From the NCBI GenBank assembly GCA_963791225.1, contig CAWBRV010000002.1:1-64000 (forward strand): 64,000 nucleotides of DNA. Direction: 5' to 3'. The notes beneath the pieces were generated by a model, which saw nothing but the letters and a program-made list of their open reading frames with translations, had not been told where the DNA came from and ran no database searches. Source of the stretch: PALSA-612 sp963791225. Lineage in GTDB: Bacteria > Actinomycetota > Thermoleophilia > Gaiellales > Gaiellaceae. The translations under genes were made by a program, and so were the position numbers. This document shows, one piece after another, positions 14,781-23,958 of this stretch (its first letter is position 1; each line of letters opens with the position of its first letter).

Positions 14781-17687
14781 ATGGCCAAGACCACGGATGT
14801 CTTGGTCGCGGGCTACCAGGACATCGACACCGCGACCGAGGACTTCGAACGGCTCGTCGGACTCGTCGACGACAAGCAGGTGACGATCGAGGGCGTAATC
14901 CTCGTCACGCACGCGAAGGACGGCACGGTCTCGGTGCAGCAGACCGGCGACCACCGCGGCCGCAAGGGGATGGGCTGGGGCGGCGGCGTCGGCGTTGCCG
15001 TCGGCCTGTTCGCTCCGCCGCTGCTCGCCACGGCCGCCGTCGGCGCGGCTGCAGGCGGACTGATCGGCAAGTTCGTCGACCACCGTCTGGAGAACGAGAT
15101 CCACGACAAGATCGGCGAGAATCTCCCGCCCGGGTCGGCCGGCATCATCGCCCTCTTCGACGACGAGCAGCGGCTCGCGGTCGAGCAGGCGCTCCCCGGC
15201 TCGCCCGCGAAGTCGATCGTGGAGACCGACGAGAAAGGGGTCAAGGCTCTGAAGGACGGCCTGGCCGAGGCGATGGGGAAGTTCGTACCCGATCGCACGG
15301 TGCTCCCGCTTCCGGACCGGAGCTTCGGCGGGACGATCGGACGGACGCTCGACGAGTCGGTCGCCGACTGGACGATCGTCCCCGGGCCGAAACCGCCGGA
15401 GGGAGCGCCGAACGTGCTGCTCGTCATCATCGACGACGCCGGCTTCGGACAGCCGGACACGTTCGGCGGTCCGATCGCGACGCCGAACATGACCCGAGTC
15501 CAGGAGCAGGGCATCACGTACAACCGGTTCCATGTGACTGCGCTTTGCTCGCCCACCCGGGCGGCGATGCTGACCGGGCGCAACCAGCACCGCGTCGGCA
15601 TGGGCTCGGTCGCCGAGTTCCCGGGGCCGTTCCCGGGCTACACGGGCGCCGTGCCGAGGAGTTGCGCGCCGTTCCCGCGCGTGTTGAAGGAGAACGGCTA
15701 CGTGACCGGCGGCTTCGGCAAATGGCACCTGACGCCGGATCGCGAGCAGGGCGCCGCGGGGCCGTTCAGCCACTGGCCGCAGGCCTGGGGCTTCGACCAC
15801 TTCTGGGGCTTCCTCAGCGGCGCTGCGGGCCAGTGGGATCCCCTCGTCACGCAGGACAGCACGAACATCGGCGTGCCCGAGGGCTCCGACGGCAAGCCGT
15901 ACTACTTCCCGGACGACCTCACCGACAAGGCCGTCGAGTGGGTGCACGCAGTCCGTGCACAGGACGGTGAGACTCCGTGGTTCCTCTACTACTCCACAGG
16001 CTGTGCTCACGCGCCGCACCACGTCTCCAAGGAGTGGGCGGACAGGTACAAGGGCAAGTTCGACCAGGGCTGGGACGCGCTCCGAGAGGAGATCTTCGAG
16101 CGACAGAAGAAGCTCGGCGTGATCCCGCAGGACGCGGTCCTGACGGAGCGGCCCGATCTCTTCCCCGCGTGGGACTCGCTCGACGACGCCTCGAAGAAGC
16201 TCTACACGCGCCAGATGGAGGTCTACGCGGGCTTCCAGGAGAACGCGGACTGGAACGTCGGCCGGCTCCTCGACGCGCTGGACGAAGGAGGCGAGCTCGA
16301 GAACACGCTCGTCATCTACATCTGGGGCGACAACGGCGCCAGCCTCGAAGGGACGACAACCGGCTCGTTCAACGAGATGACCTTCCTGAACGGCGTGGTG
16401 CTCGATCCCGCCCAGCAACTCGAGCTGATCGACAAGTACGGCGGTATCGAAGGGTGGGGCGGAGACCACACGGCGCCTCACATCGCCGCCGCCTGGGCGT
16501 GGGCAGGCAACACCCCGTTCCAATGGGGCAAGCAGATGGCGAGCCACCTGGGCGGAACGCGCAATCCGATGGTGGTCGCGTGGCCCGGCAAGATCGAGAC
16601 GGGCGGCGCTCTGCGCTCACAGTTCACACACTGCATCGACATCGGGCCGACGATTCTCGAAGCGGCCGGGATCCCCGAGGCGAAGGTGGTCGACGGGATC
16701 GAGCAGGAGCCGATGGACGGCACGAGCTTCCGCTACACGTTCGACGACCCGACGGCCGGCGAGCAGCACACCGTGCAGTACTTCGAGGTGATCGGTGCCA
16801 GGGCGATCTACAAGGACGGCTGGTGGGCCTGCGCACGGCTCGACAAGGCCCCGTGGGATCTGTCGCCGGAGACGCTCGCCCGGTTCGGGCCGGGCTCCGG
16901 CTGGGATCCGAACGAGGACGGATGGGAGCTCTACTACCTGCCGGACGACTTCTCCCAGGCGAAGGACCTGGCGGCGGAGAACCCCGAGAAGCTCGCGGAG
17001 CTGAAGCAGCTCTTCTGGCAGGAGGCCGAGCGAAACCGGGCGCTGCCTCTGCTCGGCTCGATCGCCGTCTTCTACGGCATCCTGCCGCCGCTCCCGACCG
17101 TGACGCGATTCACGTTCGCGGGCGACGTGCAGAACATCCAGAAGGGCCTCGTGCCTCGCATCGCGGGCCGCTCGTACGCGATCGAGGCCGAGCTCGAGGT
17201 GCCCGAGGGCGGCGCCGAGGGCGTGATCGTCGCGAACGCCGATTTCATCGGCGGGTTCTCGCTCTGGGTCGACGAAAAGGGCCTGCTCAACCACACCTAT
17301 TCGTTCCTCGGTGTGGAGTCCTACAAGCAGGTCTCGGAGACGCCGATTCCGACCGGCGCCGTCAGCGTCAAGATGCTGTTCGAGGCCGACGAACCGAAGC
17401 CGGGCAGCGGGGGCGACGTCACGCTCTGGGCGAACGGCGAGCAGATCGGCGGCGGCCGGATCGACAAGACCGTGCCGATGATGGCCACGTCGTATGCCGG
17501 CATGGACGTGAGCCGTGACAACGGCCTCGTCGTCGACCTGGCCTACGAGGACAAGGCGCCCTACCCGTTCACGGGAACGGTCAAGAAGGTTGTCTTCGAC
17601 CTGAAGCCTTCGACGTCGCACGACGACGACAAGGCGCTGCACGAACACGAGAGCATCCATGCGGTTGCGCACGGTGTCAGCGCTTGA
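14781..17687 (+). CDS. Stress-type DUF1269-like domain fused to an arylsulfatase
   Basis: 968 residues; ATG supported by AAGGAGGG. Residues 1-200 resemble the DUF1269 stress/membrane family: ferredoxin-like start (VLVAGYQDIDTATEDFERLV), a Gly/Ala-rich hydrophobic segment near 65-95, then EIHDKIGENLPPGSAGIIAL. Residues 207-790 are a sulfatase: NVLLVIIDDAGFG with the metal-binding Asp pair, the formylglycine site LCSPTRAAMLTGR (Cys256), GKWHL, and IWGDNGAS near 516. Residues 790-968 form a beta-rich tail. It would hydrolyse sulfate esters after Cys is oxidised to formylglycine; no formylglycine-generating enzyme gene is nearby. No signal peptide is present and the N-terminal domain may attach it to the membrane. 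The fusion is unusual. Confidence 0.88.
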   Translation: MAKTTDVLVAGYQDIDTATEDFERLVGLVDDKQVTIEGVILVTHAKDGTVSVQQTGDHRGRKGMGWGGGVGVAVGLFAPPLLATAAVGAAAGGLIGKFVDHRLENEIHDKIGENLPPGSAGIIALFDDEQRLAVEQALPGSPAKSIVETDEKGVKALKDGLAEAMGKFVPDRTVLPLPDRSFGGTIGRTLDESVADWTIVPGPKPPEGAPNVLLVIIDDAGFGQPDTFGGPIATPNMTRVQEQGITYNRFHVTALCSPTRAAMLTGRNQHRVGMGSVAEFPGPFPGYTGAVPRSCAPFPRVLKENGYVTGGFGKWHLTPDREQGAAGPFSHWPQAWGFDHFWGFLSGAAGQWDPLVTQDSTNIGVPEGSDGKPYYFPDDLTDKAVEWVHAVRAQDGETPWFLYYSTGCAHAPHHVSKEWADRYKGKFDQGWDALREEIFERQKKLGVIPQDAVLTERPDLFPAWDSLDDASKKLYTRQMEVYAGFQENADWNVGRLLDALDEGGELENTLVIYIWGDNGASLEGTTTGSFNEMTFLNGVVLDPAQQLELIDKYGGIEGWGGDHTAPHIAAAWAWAGNTPFQWGKQMASHLGGTRNPMVVAWPGKIETGGALRSQFTHCIDIGPTILEAAGIPEAKVVDGIEQEPMDGTSFRYTFDDPTAGEQHTVQYFEVIGARAIYKDGWWACARLDKAPWDLSPETLARFGPGSGWDPNEDGWELYYLPDDFSQAKDLAAENPEKLAELKQLFWQEAERNRALPLLGSIAVFYGILPPLPTVTRFTFAGDVQNIQKGLVPRIAGRSYAIEAELEVPEGGAEGVIVANADFIGGFSLWVDEKGLLNHTYSFLGVESYKQVSETPIPTGAVSVKMLFEADEPKPGSGGDVTLWANGEQIGGGRIDKTVPMMATSYAGMDVSRDNGLVVDLAYEDKAPYPFTGTVKKVVFDLKPSTSHDDDKALHEHESIHAVAHGVSA

Positions 17688-17715
17688 CGCAGGGCACAGC
17701 GATGGACTACGACGT

Positions 17716-17743
17716 GTCCCGCCGGCCGCTCGGCCGGCGGGAC
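17716..17743 (+). terminator. Strong hairpin after the arylsulfatase gene
   Basis: Perfect 12-bp stem GTCCCGCCGGCC / GGCCGGCGGGAC with loop GCTC, 28 bases downstream of the arylsulfatase stop. No clear U-tract follows. It probably separates the sulfatase transcript from the SDR gene at 17775. Confidence 0.65.
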
Positions 17744-17774
17744 GGCTCGTGCTCGAATCCAGGCGGTTGAGAGA

Positions 17775-18647
17775 GTGAGCGGCGACAGCAAGGACCGCGG
17801 CTTCGTGGTCGTCACCGGCACCTCCACGGGCATCGGCAACGCGACCGCACTCCACCTCGCCGGGAACGGGTTTCACGTCTTCGCCGGCGTGCGGTCGGCG
17901 AAGGACGGCGAGGCTCTGCGAGCGCAAGAGCCGAAGCGGTTGACGCCGGTGATCATCGACGTCACGGACGAATCGACGATCTCGGCGGCGGCGACCACGA
18001 TCGCAAGTGCCGTGGGGGATCGCGGCCTGGCCGGCCTCGTCAACAACGCGGGTATCGCCAAGCCGGCGCCGATCGAGCTCCAGCCGCTCGCCGACTTCCG
18101 GATGCAGCTCGAGGTCAACCTGTTCGGTCCCGTCGCCATGATCCAGGCGTTCCTGCCTCTCATCCGGCAGGGCGGCGGGCGGATCGTGAACGTGGGCTCG
18201 ATCGGGGGAATCCTCGTGCTTCCCCTGAACGGCGCCTATAGCGCGTCGAAGTTCGGGATCAGGGCCGTCACCGACGCGCTGCGGCTCGAGCTCCGACAGT
18301 GGAACATCCACGTGTCCCTGATCGAGGTCGCGCCCGTCAAGACCGCGATCTTCGGGAAGACGTATGCCGAGCTGGACGGGCTCCCGAAGCGGCTCGGAGA
18401 GACGGGTTATGGGCTGTACGCGGAGCAGGTCGCCGCGGTCCGCAAGGCGACCGAGAAGGCGGCGGCGGATGCCGATTCGCCATTGGTGATCGCCAAGGCC
18501 ATCGCCCACGCGTTGACGTCGGACAAGCCCAGGACCAGGTACCTGGTCGGCCACGGTGGCAAGGAGGTCGCGACCGCGGCGGCACTCCCCGATCGGATTA
18601 GGGACAAGGCGCTCGCCCACGAGCTCGGGCTTCCCAAGCCGGAATAG
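17775..18647 (+). CDS. SDR-family NAD(P)-dependent oxidoreductase
   Basis: 290 residues. Classical short-chain dehydrogenase: TGTSTGIGN nucleotide loop near residue 15, GLVNNAGIAKP, catalytic Ser in NVGSIGG and YSASKFG (Tyr/Lys). The last ~40 residues are longer than in minimal SDRs and resemble the 17-beta-HSD-like branch (LVIAKAIAHALTSDKPRTRY). Substrate unknown. GTG at 17775 follows a GA-rich stretch. A flavodoxin-like gene follows 33 bases later on the same strand. Confidence 0.85.
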   Translation: MSGDSKDRGFVVVTGTSTGIGNATALHLAGNGFHVFAGVRSAKDGEALRAQEPKRLTPVIIDVTDESTISAAATTIASAVGDRGLAGLVNNAGIAKPAPIELQPLADFRMQLEVNLFGPVAMIQAFLPLIRQGGGRIVNVGSIGGILVLPLNGAYSASKFGIRAVTDALRLELRQWNIHVSLIEVAPVKTAIFGKTYAELDGLPKRLGETGYGLYAEQVAAVRKATEKAAADADSPLVIAKAIAHALTSDKPRTRYLVGHGGKEVATAAALPDRIRDKALAHELGLPKPE

Positions 18648-18680
18648 CCGCGCCGGCGATTCGAGTCAAGAGGAGTGACG

Positions 18681-19376
18681 ATGGACGGAGAGACGAAACC
18701 GAAGGTGCTGATCGTGTACTACACGCTCACCAAGCAGGTCGGCCGTGTCGCGGGCGCGATGGCACAGGCATTAGAGGCGCGGGGCTGCGACGTCGCGAAA
18801 GCGTTGCTCGAGTTCACCGACGAACGATGGGTGCCGCACCTCTCGCAATTCCCGATGAAGCATCCCGTCCGCCAGCTCGTGACGATCCTCCCGGCGCAGG
18901 CCCGCCACAAGACCGGCGAGATCCGCATCCCAGCGGAAGCGCAGACGGGCGACTACGACCTGGTCGTGCTCGCGTCTCCCACCTGGTGGTTCCAGACGAG
19001 CATGCCGATCCGCACCTATCTCGAGTCACCCGAGGCGAAGACAGTGCTGAGCGGAAGGCCGTTCGCGTGCGCGTCGGTCTCCCGCCGCTACTACAGCATC
19101 AACCTCGGCCAGCAGAAGAAGCTCGGTGAGAAGGCCGGCGGGCAGTGGATCGACAAGACACACTTCGTCTCCGCGGGCGGTCAGGTCAAGTCAATGCTCG
19201 CGTGGCTCGGCTATATGAAGCACGGCGAGCCTCAGGAGCGCGTCTTCGGGCTGAAGATGTATCCGCCGAACCTCAAGCCCGACTTCGAGGAACAGGCAAA
19301 GGGGTTCGTCGACGGCCTTGTCGACAGCCTGCTCCCGGCAGCCGACGGCCGCGCAGCAACCGCCGCTGCCGGGTAA
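18681..19376 (+). CDS. Flavodoxin-like fold protein
   Basis: 231 residues. KVLIVYYTLTKQVGRVAGAMAQ at the start is a flavodoxin phosphate-binding loop, DYDLVVLASPTWWFQTSMPI the second FMN-contact region, and the C-terminal helix carries the dimer-type face. It should bind FMN and act in electron transfer or quinone/flavin reduction. ATG at 18681 has AGAGGAG seven bases upstream. It may be co-transcribed with the SDR upstream. Confidence 0.8.
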   Translation: MDGETKPKVLIVYYTLTKQVGRVAGAMAQALEARGCDVAKALLEFTDERWVPHLSQFPMKHPVRQLVTILPAQARHKTGEIRIPAEAQTGDYDLVVLASPTWWFQTSMPIRTYLESPEAKTVLSGRPFACASVSRRYYSINLGQQKKLGEKAGGQWIDKTHFVSAGGQVKSMLAWLGYMKHGEPQERVFGLKMYPPNLKPDFEEQAKGFVDGLVDSLLPAADGRAATAAAG

Positions 19377-19419
19377 CGCTGACGAGCGAAAGCGGCCGAG
19401 CAAGGGAGGTTCGGAGCCC

Positions 19420-20853
19420 ATGAACGTAGAGGTCGAACACCCAGGCGTTGCGGAACGGCGAGCACACGGCAAGGAGTTGCGAAAGCGAACTTCTCCCGCA
19501 AGCCATGCCGGTTGGAAGCCGGCCGGAGATCGTCCTGATCCGGTTGCGCTGTTGGAGGAGCAGGACGTGACGCGCGAGTCTGATCTAGTGCCGGTTCGTC
19601 ATGGGCGGATGATGGTGTCTCCGTTCACGTTTTATCGGGGCGCGGCCAAGATCATGGCCGCTGATCTGAAGGACACCCCTCGGGCGGGCTTGGCCGTTCA
19701 GTTATGCGGTGATGCGCATTTGTCCAACTTCGGCGTGTTCGCGTCGCCTGAGCGGAACCTGTTGTTCGATCTGAACGACTTCGACGAGACGCTGCCTGGC
19801 CCATTCGAGTACGACGTGATGCGCATGTCGGCGAGCTTCACGATCGCCGCACGCAACAACGGCTTCAGCAAGGCCGACGCACGCGACGTCACGCTCGCCT
19901 CGGTGAGTGCCTACCGGACGTCGATGGCCGAGTTCGCAGAGATGCGCACGATGGACATCTGGTACGCCCACCTGACCGAGCAAGAGCTCATGAAAGCGAT
20001 CAGCAGCTTCGTGCGTGCTCCCACGAACAAGTCGCAAAAGAAGGCGGCGAAGAAGGAAGCGAAGACGGCTAAGAAGACCGCTGAGAGGGCGCACACGCGA
20101 GACAGCCTGCAGGCGTTGTCGAAGCTCGGCGAACTCGTCGACGGTCGCTACCGGATCGTCAGCCAGCCGCCGATCATCGTCCCGGCGCGCGACCTGCACG
20201 CGACCTACGGCATCTCCGCCGACCAGTTGCAGCACGCGATCCACGAGCAGTTCCGTGCCTACCGAGCCACGTTGCAGGACGATCGACGCCAGCTACTCGA
20301 GAAGTTCGAGATCATCGACATGGCCCGCAAGGTCGTCGGCGTCGGCAGCGTCGGCACGCGAGCGTTCATCGTCTTGCTTCATGGCCGTGATCAGCAGGAT
20401 CCGCTCTTCCTGCAGGTCAAAGAGGCGACAACCTCGGTGCTCGAGGACCATCTGCCGAAGAGTCGCTACAGGCAACCCGGCGAGCGCGTCGTGCAAGGCC
20501 AACGGATGATGCAAGCCGCCAGCGACATCTACCTGGGATGGACGAAGGGCGCCGAGGCCAACCGCTACCTGTACTGGCGCCAACTCCGTGACATGAAGGG
20601 CTCGGTACTTGTCGAGTCGCTGACGCCTCCTGCTCTTGCGTTCTACGCGCGTCAGTGCGGATGGACACTCGCCCGCGCGCACGCACGATCAGGAGACCCG
20701 ATCGCGATCAACGCCTACCTGGGCAGAACCGATGCGTTCGACAAGTCGGTCACCGACTTCTCCGAGCGCTACGCAAACCAAAACGACAAGGACTTCCAGG
20801 CCTTCACCAAGGCGATCCGCTCCGGACGACTGACAGCGCTCGAGGACGTCTGA
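19420..20853 (+). CDS. DUF2252 family protein (kinase-like fold)
   Basis: 477 residues. DUF2252 motifs: MMVSPFTFYRGAAKIMAADL, LCGDAHLSNFGVF (catalytic-loop-like H-x-x-N), LLFDLNDFDETLPGPFEYDV (metal-binding DxxDFD-like), and late CGWTLARAHARSGD. These resemble aminoglycoside phosphotransferase-type kinases; substrate unknown. A lysine/alanine-rich linker (about 205-225) interrupts the middle. Codon choice differs from neighbours (more T- and A-ending codons such as TTATGC, GATGCG, GTGTCT), suggesting acquisition by transfer. GGGAGG precedes the ATG. Confidence 0.85.
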   Translation: MNVEVEHPGVAERRAHGKELRKRTSPASHAGWKPAGDRPDPVALLEEQDVTRESDLVPVRHGRMMVSPFTFYRGAAKIMAADLKDTPRAGLAVQLCGDAHLSNFGVFASPERNLLFDLNDFDETLPGPFEYDVMRMSASFTIAARNNGFSKADARDVTLASVSAYRTSMAEFAEMRTMDIWYAHLTEQELMKAISSFVRAPTNKSQKKAAKKEAKTAKKTAERAHTRDSLQALSKLGELVDGRYRIVSQPPIIVPARDLHATYGISADQLQHAIHEQFRAYRATLQDDRRQLLEKFEIIDMARKVVGVGSVGTRAFIVLLHGRDQQDPLFLQVKEATTSVLEDHLPKSRYRQPGERVVQGQRMMQAASDIYLGWTKGAEANRYLYWRQLRDMKGSVLVESLTPPALAFYARQCGWTLARAHARSGDPIAINAYLGRTDAFDKSVTDFSERYANQNDKDFQAFTKAIRSGRLTALEDV

Positions 20854-20911
20854 CATTGGAGCAATTGGGCCGAGATGTCCCGCCGCCCGTGTCCGTAAGA
20901 GGGGAGGAGTG

Positions 20912-21589
20912 ATGGGTCAGGGAGTCGCCGAGGTCTTGACGTTCGCGATCGGCGTGGCGATCAGCCCGATGCCGATCATCGCCGTGATCCTGATGCTGTT
21001 CTCGCAGCGGGCGCGCGTGAACGGACCGGTGTTCCTGGCCGGCTGGATGCTGGCCCTCGCGGTCGTGAGCACGGTCGTCTACGTCCTTGCCGACGAGGGC
21101 GGCGTGGACACGAGTAGCGGCGCGTCCGACACCGTCTCGTGGGGGAAGATCGTGTTCGGCGTGCTCTTCCTGCTGATCGCCGCCCGTCAGTGGCGGAGCC
21201 GGCCCGAGCCGGGGACAGAGCCGCCGATGCCGAAGTGGATGGCGAGCGTCGACTCGTTCACGCCGGGGAAGGCGTTCGGTCTCGGCGTTCTGCTCGCCGG
21301 CGTGAACCCGAAGAACCTGCTCCTCACGGTCGCCGCGGCGACCGGGCTCGCGCAACTGGGCCTCTCGACCGGCGACGCGGTCGGCTCGATCGTCGTCTTT
21401 GTGATCGTCGGTAGCCTCACGATCGCCGTCCCGGTCGTCTACCACCTGGTCGGCGGCGAGCACGCCAGGACGGAGCTGGACAAGATGAAGTCCTGGCTCG
21501 CCCTCCACAACGCCGCCGTCATGGTCGTCCTGTTCGTCGTCTTCGGCGTCGACCTGATCGCCAAGGGCATTCCTCCGCTGACGAGCTGA
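20912..21589 (+). CDS. GAP-family (LysE-like) integral membrane protein
   Basis: 225 residues, six predicted helices, beginning VLTFAIGVAISPMPIIAVILML; the ISPMPI and GVNPKNLLLTVAAATGLA motifs are typical of the GAP/Sap family. Probably an exporter-like protein of unknown substrate, distantly related to that at 14036. ATG at 20912 is preferred over a GTG three bases upstream because of spacing to AGGGGAGG. Confidence 0.8.
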   Translation: MGQGVAEVLTFAIGVAISPMPIIAVILMLFSQRARVNGPVFLAGWMLALAVVSTVVYVLADEGGVDTSSGASDTVSWGKIVFGVLFLLIAARQWRSRPEPGTEPPMPKWMASVDSFTPGKAFGLGVLLAGVNPKNLLLTVAAATGLAQLGLSTGDAVGSIVVFVIVGSLTIAVPVVYHLVGGEHARTELDKMKSWLALHNAAVMVVLFVVFGVDLIAKGIPPLTS

Positions 21590-21641
21590 GCTCGACCGAT
21601 CCGGGTGAGGGCGCACGGTGAGACGAAGGTAGGCTCACGAC

Positions 21642-22220
21642 GTGGAAATGCCTCCGAAAGACGACTTGACGCTGGAAGACGTGCTCGACCGGCTGGCGCA
21701 GTTCGGGCCAGTTCAGATCTGGTCGTTCGTCTTCGACGGCAACAAGTTCAAGGGCGAGATCCTCCCTGAGCTCGAGCGTCTGAAGAACGCCGAGGTGATT
21801 CGCCTGATCGACCTTCTGGTCGTGCGCAAGGACTCGACCGGCGCCGTCGCCACTCTCACCGCGAGCGACCTCGACTGGGAGGAGGCTGCGAGCTTCGGCG
21901 CTCTGATCGGCGCGCTGATGGGGTGGGGTTCCGGCGGTGCCGAAGGCATCGCTATGGGCGCAATCTCCGGAGCCGCCGAGCTGGCGGACGGCCACGCCTT
22001 CGGGGAGGAGAACCGCCTCCTCCTCACCGACTCGGTGCCGCGGAACACTACGGCCGCACTCGCCCTGGTGGAGCACATCTGGGCGAAGCCGCTCCAGGCG
22101 GCGATCGCCCGGGCCGACGGAGTCGAGCTCGCGAACGACTGGCTGAAGGTCGACGACCTGATCGCGCGCGGCATCGCGATGGCGGGCACCGAGGACGCTC
22201 TGGGAGCCGCAGAGGAATGA
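21642..22220 (+). CDS. DUF6325/DUF1269-like protein
   Basis: 192 residues. N-terminal ferredoxin-like strands (FGPVQIWSFVFDGNKFKG, EVIRLIDLLVVRKDSTG) and a Gly/Ala-rich segment (ASFGALIGALMGWGSGGAEG) match the small stress-associated family also seen as the N-terminal part of the arylsulfatase at 14781. The C-terminal ~40 residues are helical. GTG at 21642 or ATG at 21648 could start translation. Its stop overlaps a 20-codon frame (22217-22279) that was not called. Confidence 0.65.
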   Translation: MEMPPKDDLTLEDVLDRLAQFGPVQIWSFVFDGNKFKGEILPELERLKNAEVIRLIDLLVVRKDSTGAVATLTASDLDWEEAASFGALIGALMGWGSGGAEGIAMGAISGAAELADGHAFGEENRLLLTDSVPRNTTAALALVEHIWAKPLQAAIARADGVELANDWLKVDDLIARGIAMAGTEDALGAAEE

Positions 22221-22286
22221 GCGAGGCGCCGTCCGCGCAAATGCGGTCGGCCCGGCGGGCGGTCCGCGACCGGCGATGATCCAGCC

Positions 22287-23117
22287 GTGATCGACCCGGC
22301 TCCGCTCACCGGCGTTCGTCTCGTCTGCGTCGCGATCAACCTGCCGGGGCCGGCGGCCGCAGCCCGGCTCGCTGAGCTCGGGGCGTCGGTGACCAAGGTC
22401 GAGCCCCCGTCCGGCGACCCGCTCCAGGCGGTGAGCCCGGAGCTGTACGGACGGCTGGCCGACGGGCAGACGGTGCTGCGCCTCGACCTGAAGGACGCGG
22501 CGGGGCGCGCACGGCTTCACGAGGTGCTCGCCGACGCCGACGTGCTGCTCACGTCGAGCCGCCCCTCGGCCCTCGCGCGCATGGGCCTCGCACGCGACGA
22601 GGTGGAGGCACGTCACCCACACCTCGTGCACGTCGCGATCGTCGGGCACCCGACGCCCGACCAGGAGAGGCCGGGGCACGACCTGACCTACGTCGCCGCG
22701 CACGGGCTCGTGTCGCCGCCGCAGCTCCCGCAGGCGCTCGTCGCCGATCTGGGCGGGGCCGAACGGGCCGCGACGGCGGCGGTCGCCCTCCTCCGCGCCC
22801 GGGAGCGCGGGGCCGAGACGCGCTACGCGGAGGTCGCGCTCGCGGACAGCGCGGCGTTCTTCGCGCTCCCCTGGGAGCACGGCCTGACGGCTCCGACTGG
22901 CCCGCTCGGCGGCGGCTCGCCGTTCTACGGCTTGTACGAAGCGGGCGGTGGATGGATCGGCGTCGCGGCTCTCGAGCCGCATTTCCGCGAGCGCCTCGCA
23001 AGCGAGCTCGGAGGCGAGCCCAGCGAGGAGACCTTCCGGAGCCGGACGCCCGAAGAATGGGAGCAATGGGCCGAGGAGCACGACCTGCCGATCGCGGCCG
23101 TGGCAGGCTGTCGATGA
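22287..23117 (+). CDS. CoA-transferase family III (CaiB/BaiF), short form
   Basis: 276 residues against about 380-400 for the family. N-terminal LTGVRLVCVAINLPGPAAAARLAELGASVTKVEPPSGDP is the class III CoA-transferase start; DLKDAAGRARLHEVLADADVLL and GHDLTYVAAHG also fit. The C-terminal domain is reduced. It would transfer CoA between acyl groups; substrate unknown. It overlaps the SDR gene downstream by ATGA, suggesting a joint catabolic step. Confidence 0.8.
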   Translation: MIDPAPLTGVRLVCVAINLPGPAAAARLAELGASVTKVEPPSGDPLQAVSPELYGRLADGQTVLRLDLKDAAGRARLHEVLADADVLLTSSRPSALARMGLARDEVEARHPHLVHVAIVGHPTPDQERPGHDLTYVAAHGLVSPPQLPQALVADLGGAERAATAAVALLRARERGAETRYAEVALADSAAFFALPWEHGLTAPTGPLGGGSPFYGLYEAGGGWIGVAALEPHFRERLASELGGEPSEETFRSRTPEEWEQWAEEHDLPIAAVAGCR

Positions 23118-23890
23118 AGGTCCAGGAGCTCTTCGACCTGACCGGCAAGGTGGCAGTCGTCACCGGCGGTGGCAGCGGTCTCGGGCGGCAGATGGCCGAG
23201 GCCCTGGCCGAGGCGGGCGCCGAACTCGTCCTCTGCGCACGCAGGGCGGATCGCTGCGAGCAGGCCGCGGTCGAGCTGGCGGAGCTGGGCGTCCGCGCAC
23301 TCGGCCTCGGGTGCGATCTCCGCGAGCCGGCGGCGATCGACGCCGTCGTGCGACGCACGGTCGACGAGTTCGGCCGGATCGACATCCTCGTCAACAACGC
23401 CGGCACGTCCTGGGGCGCCGCGCCGGAAGACGTGCCGCTAGAGGGCTGGCAGAAGGTGATGGACGTCAACCTGACGGGCGCCTTCCTGTTCGCGCAGAGC
23501 GTCGGCCGCGTCCTGATCGAGCAGGCCGAGGGAGGGAAGATCGTCAACGTCGCGTCCGTCGCCGCCTTCCGCGGCGCCCCGCAGGCGGCGATGAACGCGA
23601 TTCCGTACAACGCGAGCAAAGGCGGGCTCGTCGCGCTGACGATCGACCTGGCCGTCAAGTGGGCACAGCACGGCATCAACGTCAACGCGATCGCGCCCGG
23701 CTGGTTCCCGACCGAACTCTCCGGGAGCACGCTCGACGCGGCCGGAGAGCGGCTGCAGAGCCGTATCCCGCTCGGACGCTACGGCGGCCCCGACGACCTC
23801 AAAGGCGCCGTCGTCTTCCTGGCCTCGCCGGCCTCCGACTACGTCACGGGCACGACGCTGATCGTCGACGGCGGCCAGTCAGCGTCGTAG
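23114..23890 (+). CDS. SDR-family oxidoreductase (FabG-like)
   Basis: 258 residues, classical SDR: VVTGGGSGLGRQMAEALA, ILVNNAGTSWG, VNVASVAAF, YNASKGGL catalytic Tyr/Lys, and the C-terminal ASDYVTGTTLIVDGGQSAS typical of 3-oxoacyl reductase-like enzymes. The ATG at 23114 overlaps the CoA-transferase stop, so a two-gene operon acting on an acyl-CoA or its hydroxy acid is likely. Confidence 0.88.
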   Translation: MKVQELFDLTGKVAVVTGGGSGLGRQMAEALAEAGAELVLCARRADRCEQAAVELAELGVRALGLGCDLREPAAIDAVVRRTVDEFGRIDILVNNAGTSWGAAPEDVPLEGWQKVMDVNLTGAFLFAQSVGRVLIEQAEGGKIVNVASVAAFRGAPQAAMNAIPYNASKGGLVALTIDLAVKWAQHGINVNAIAPGWFPTELSGSTLDAAGERLQSRIPLGRYGGPDDLKGAVVFLASPASDYVTGTTLIVDGGQSAS

Positions 23891-23958
23891 GAAGTTAGGA
23901 GTTCTTAGCCTGAGCTTTACCCACGGCTCTGCGGCCCGTTTCTACACTAGGTCGCGTC

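Noticed and set aside
16617..18620. 667-codon open frame on minus across the arylsulfatase and SDR genes
   Set aside because: Spans two real genes and their terminator and shows no protein family features.
22217..22279. 20-codon frame overlapping the stop at 22220
   Set aside because: ATGA overlap alone is weak; the Arg/Ala-rich sequence looks like chance GC-rich coding.
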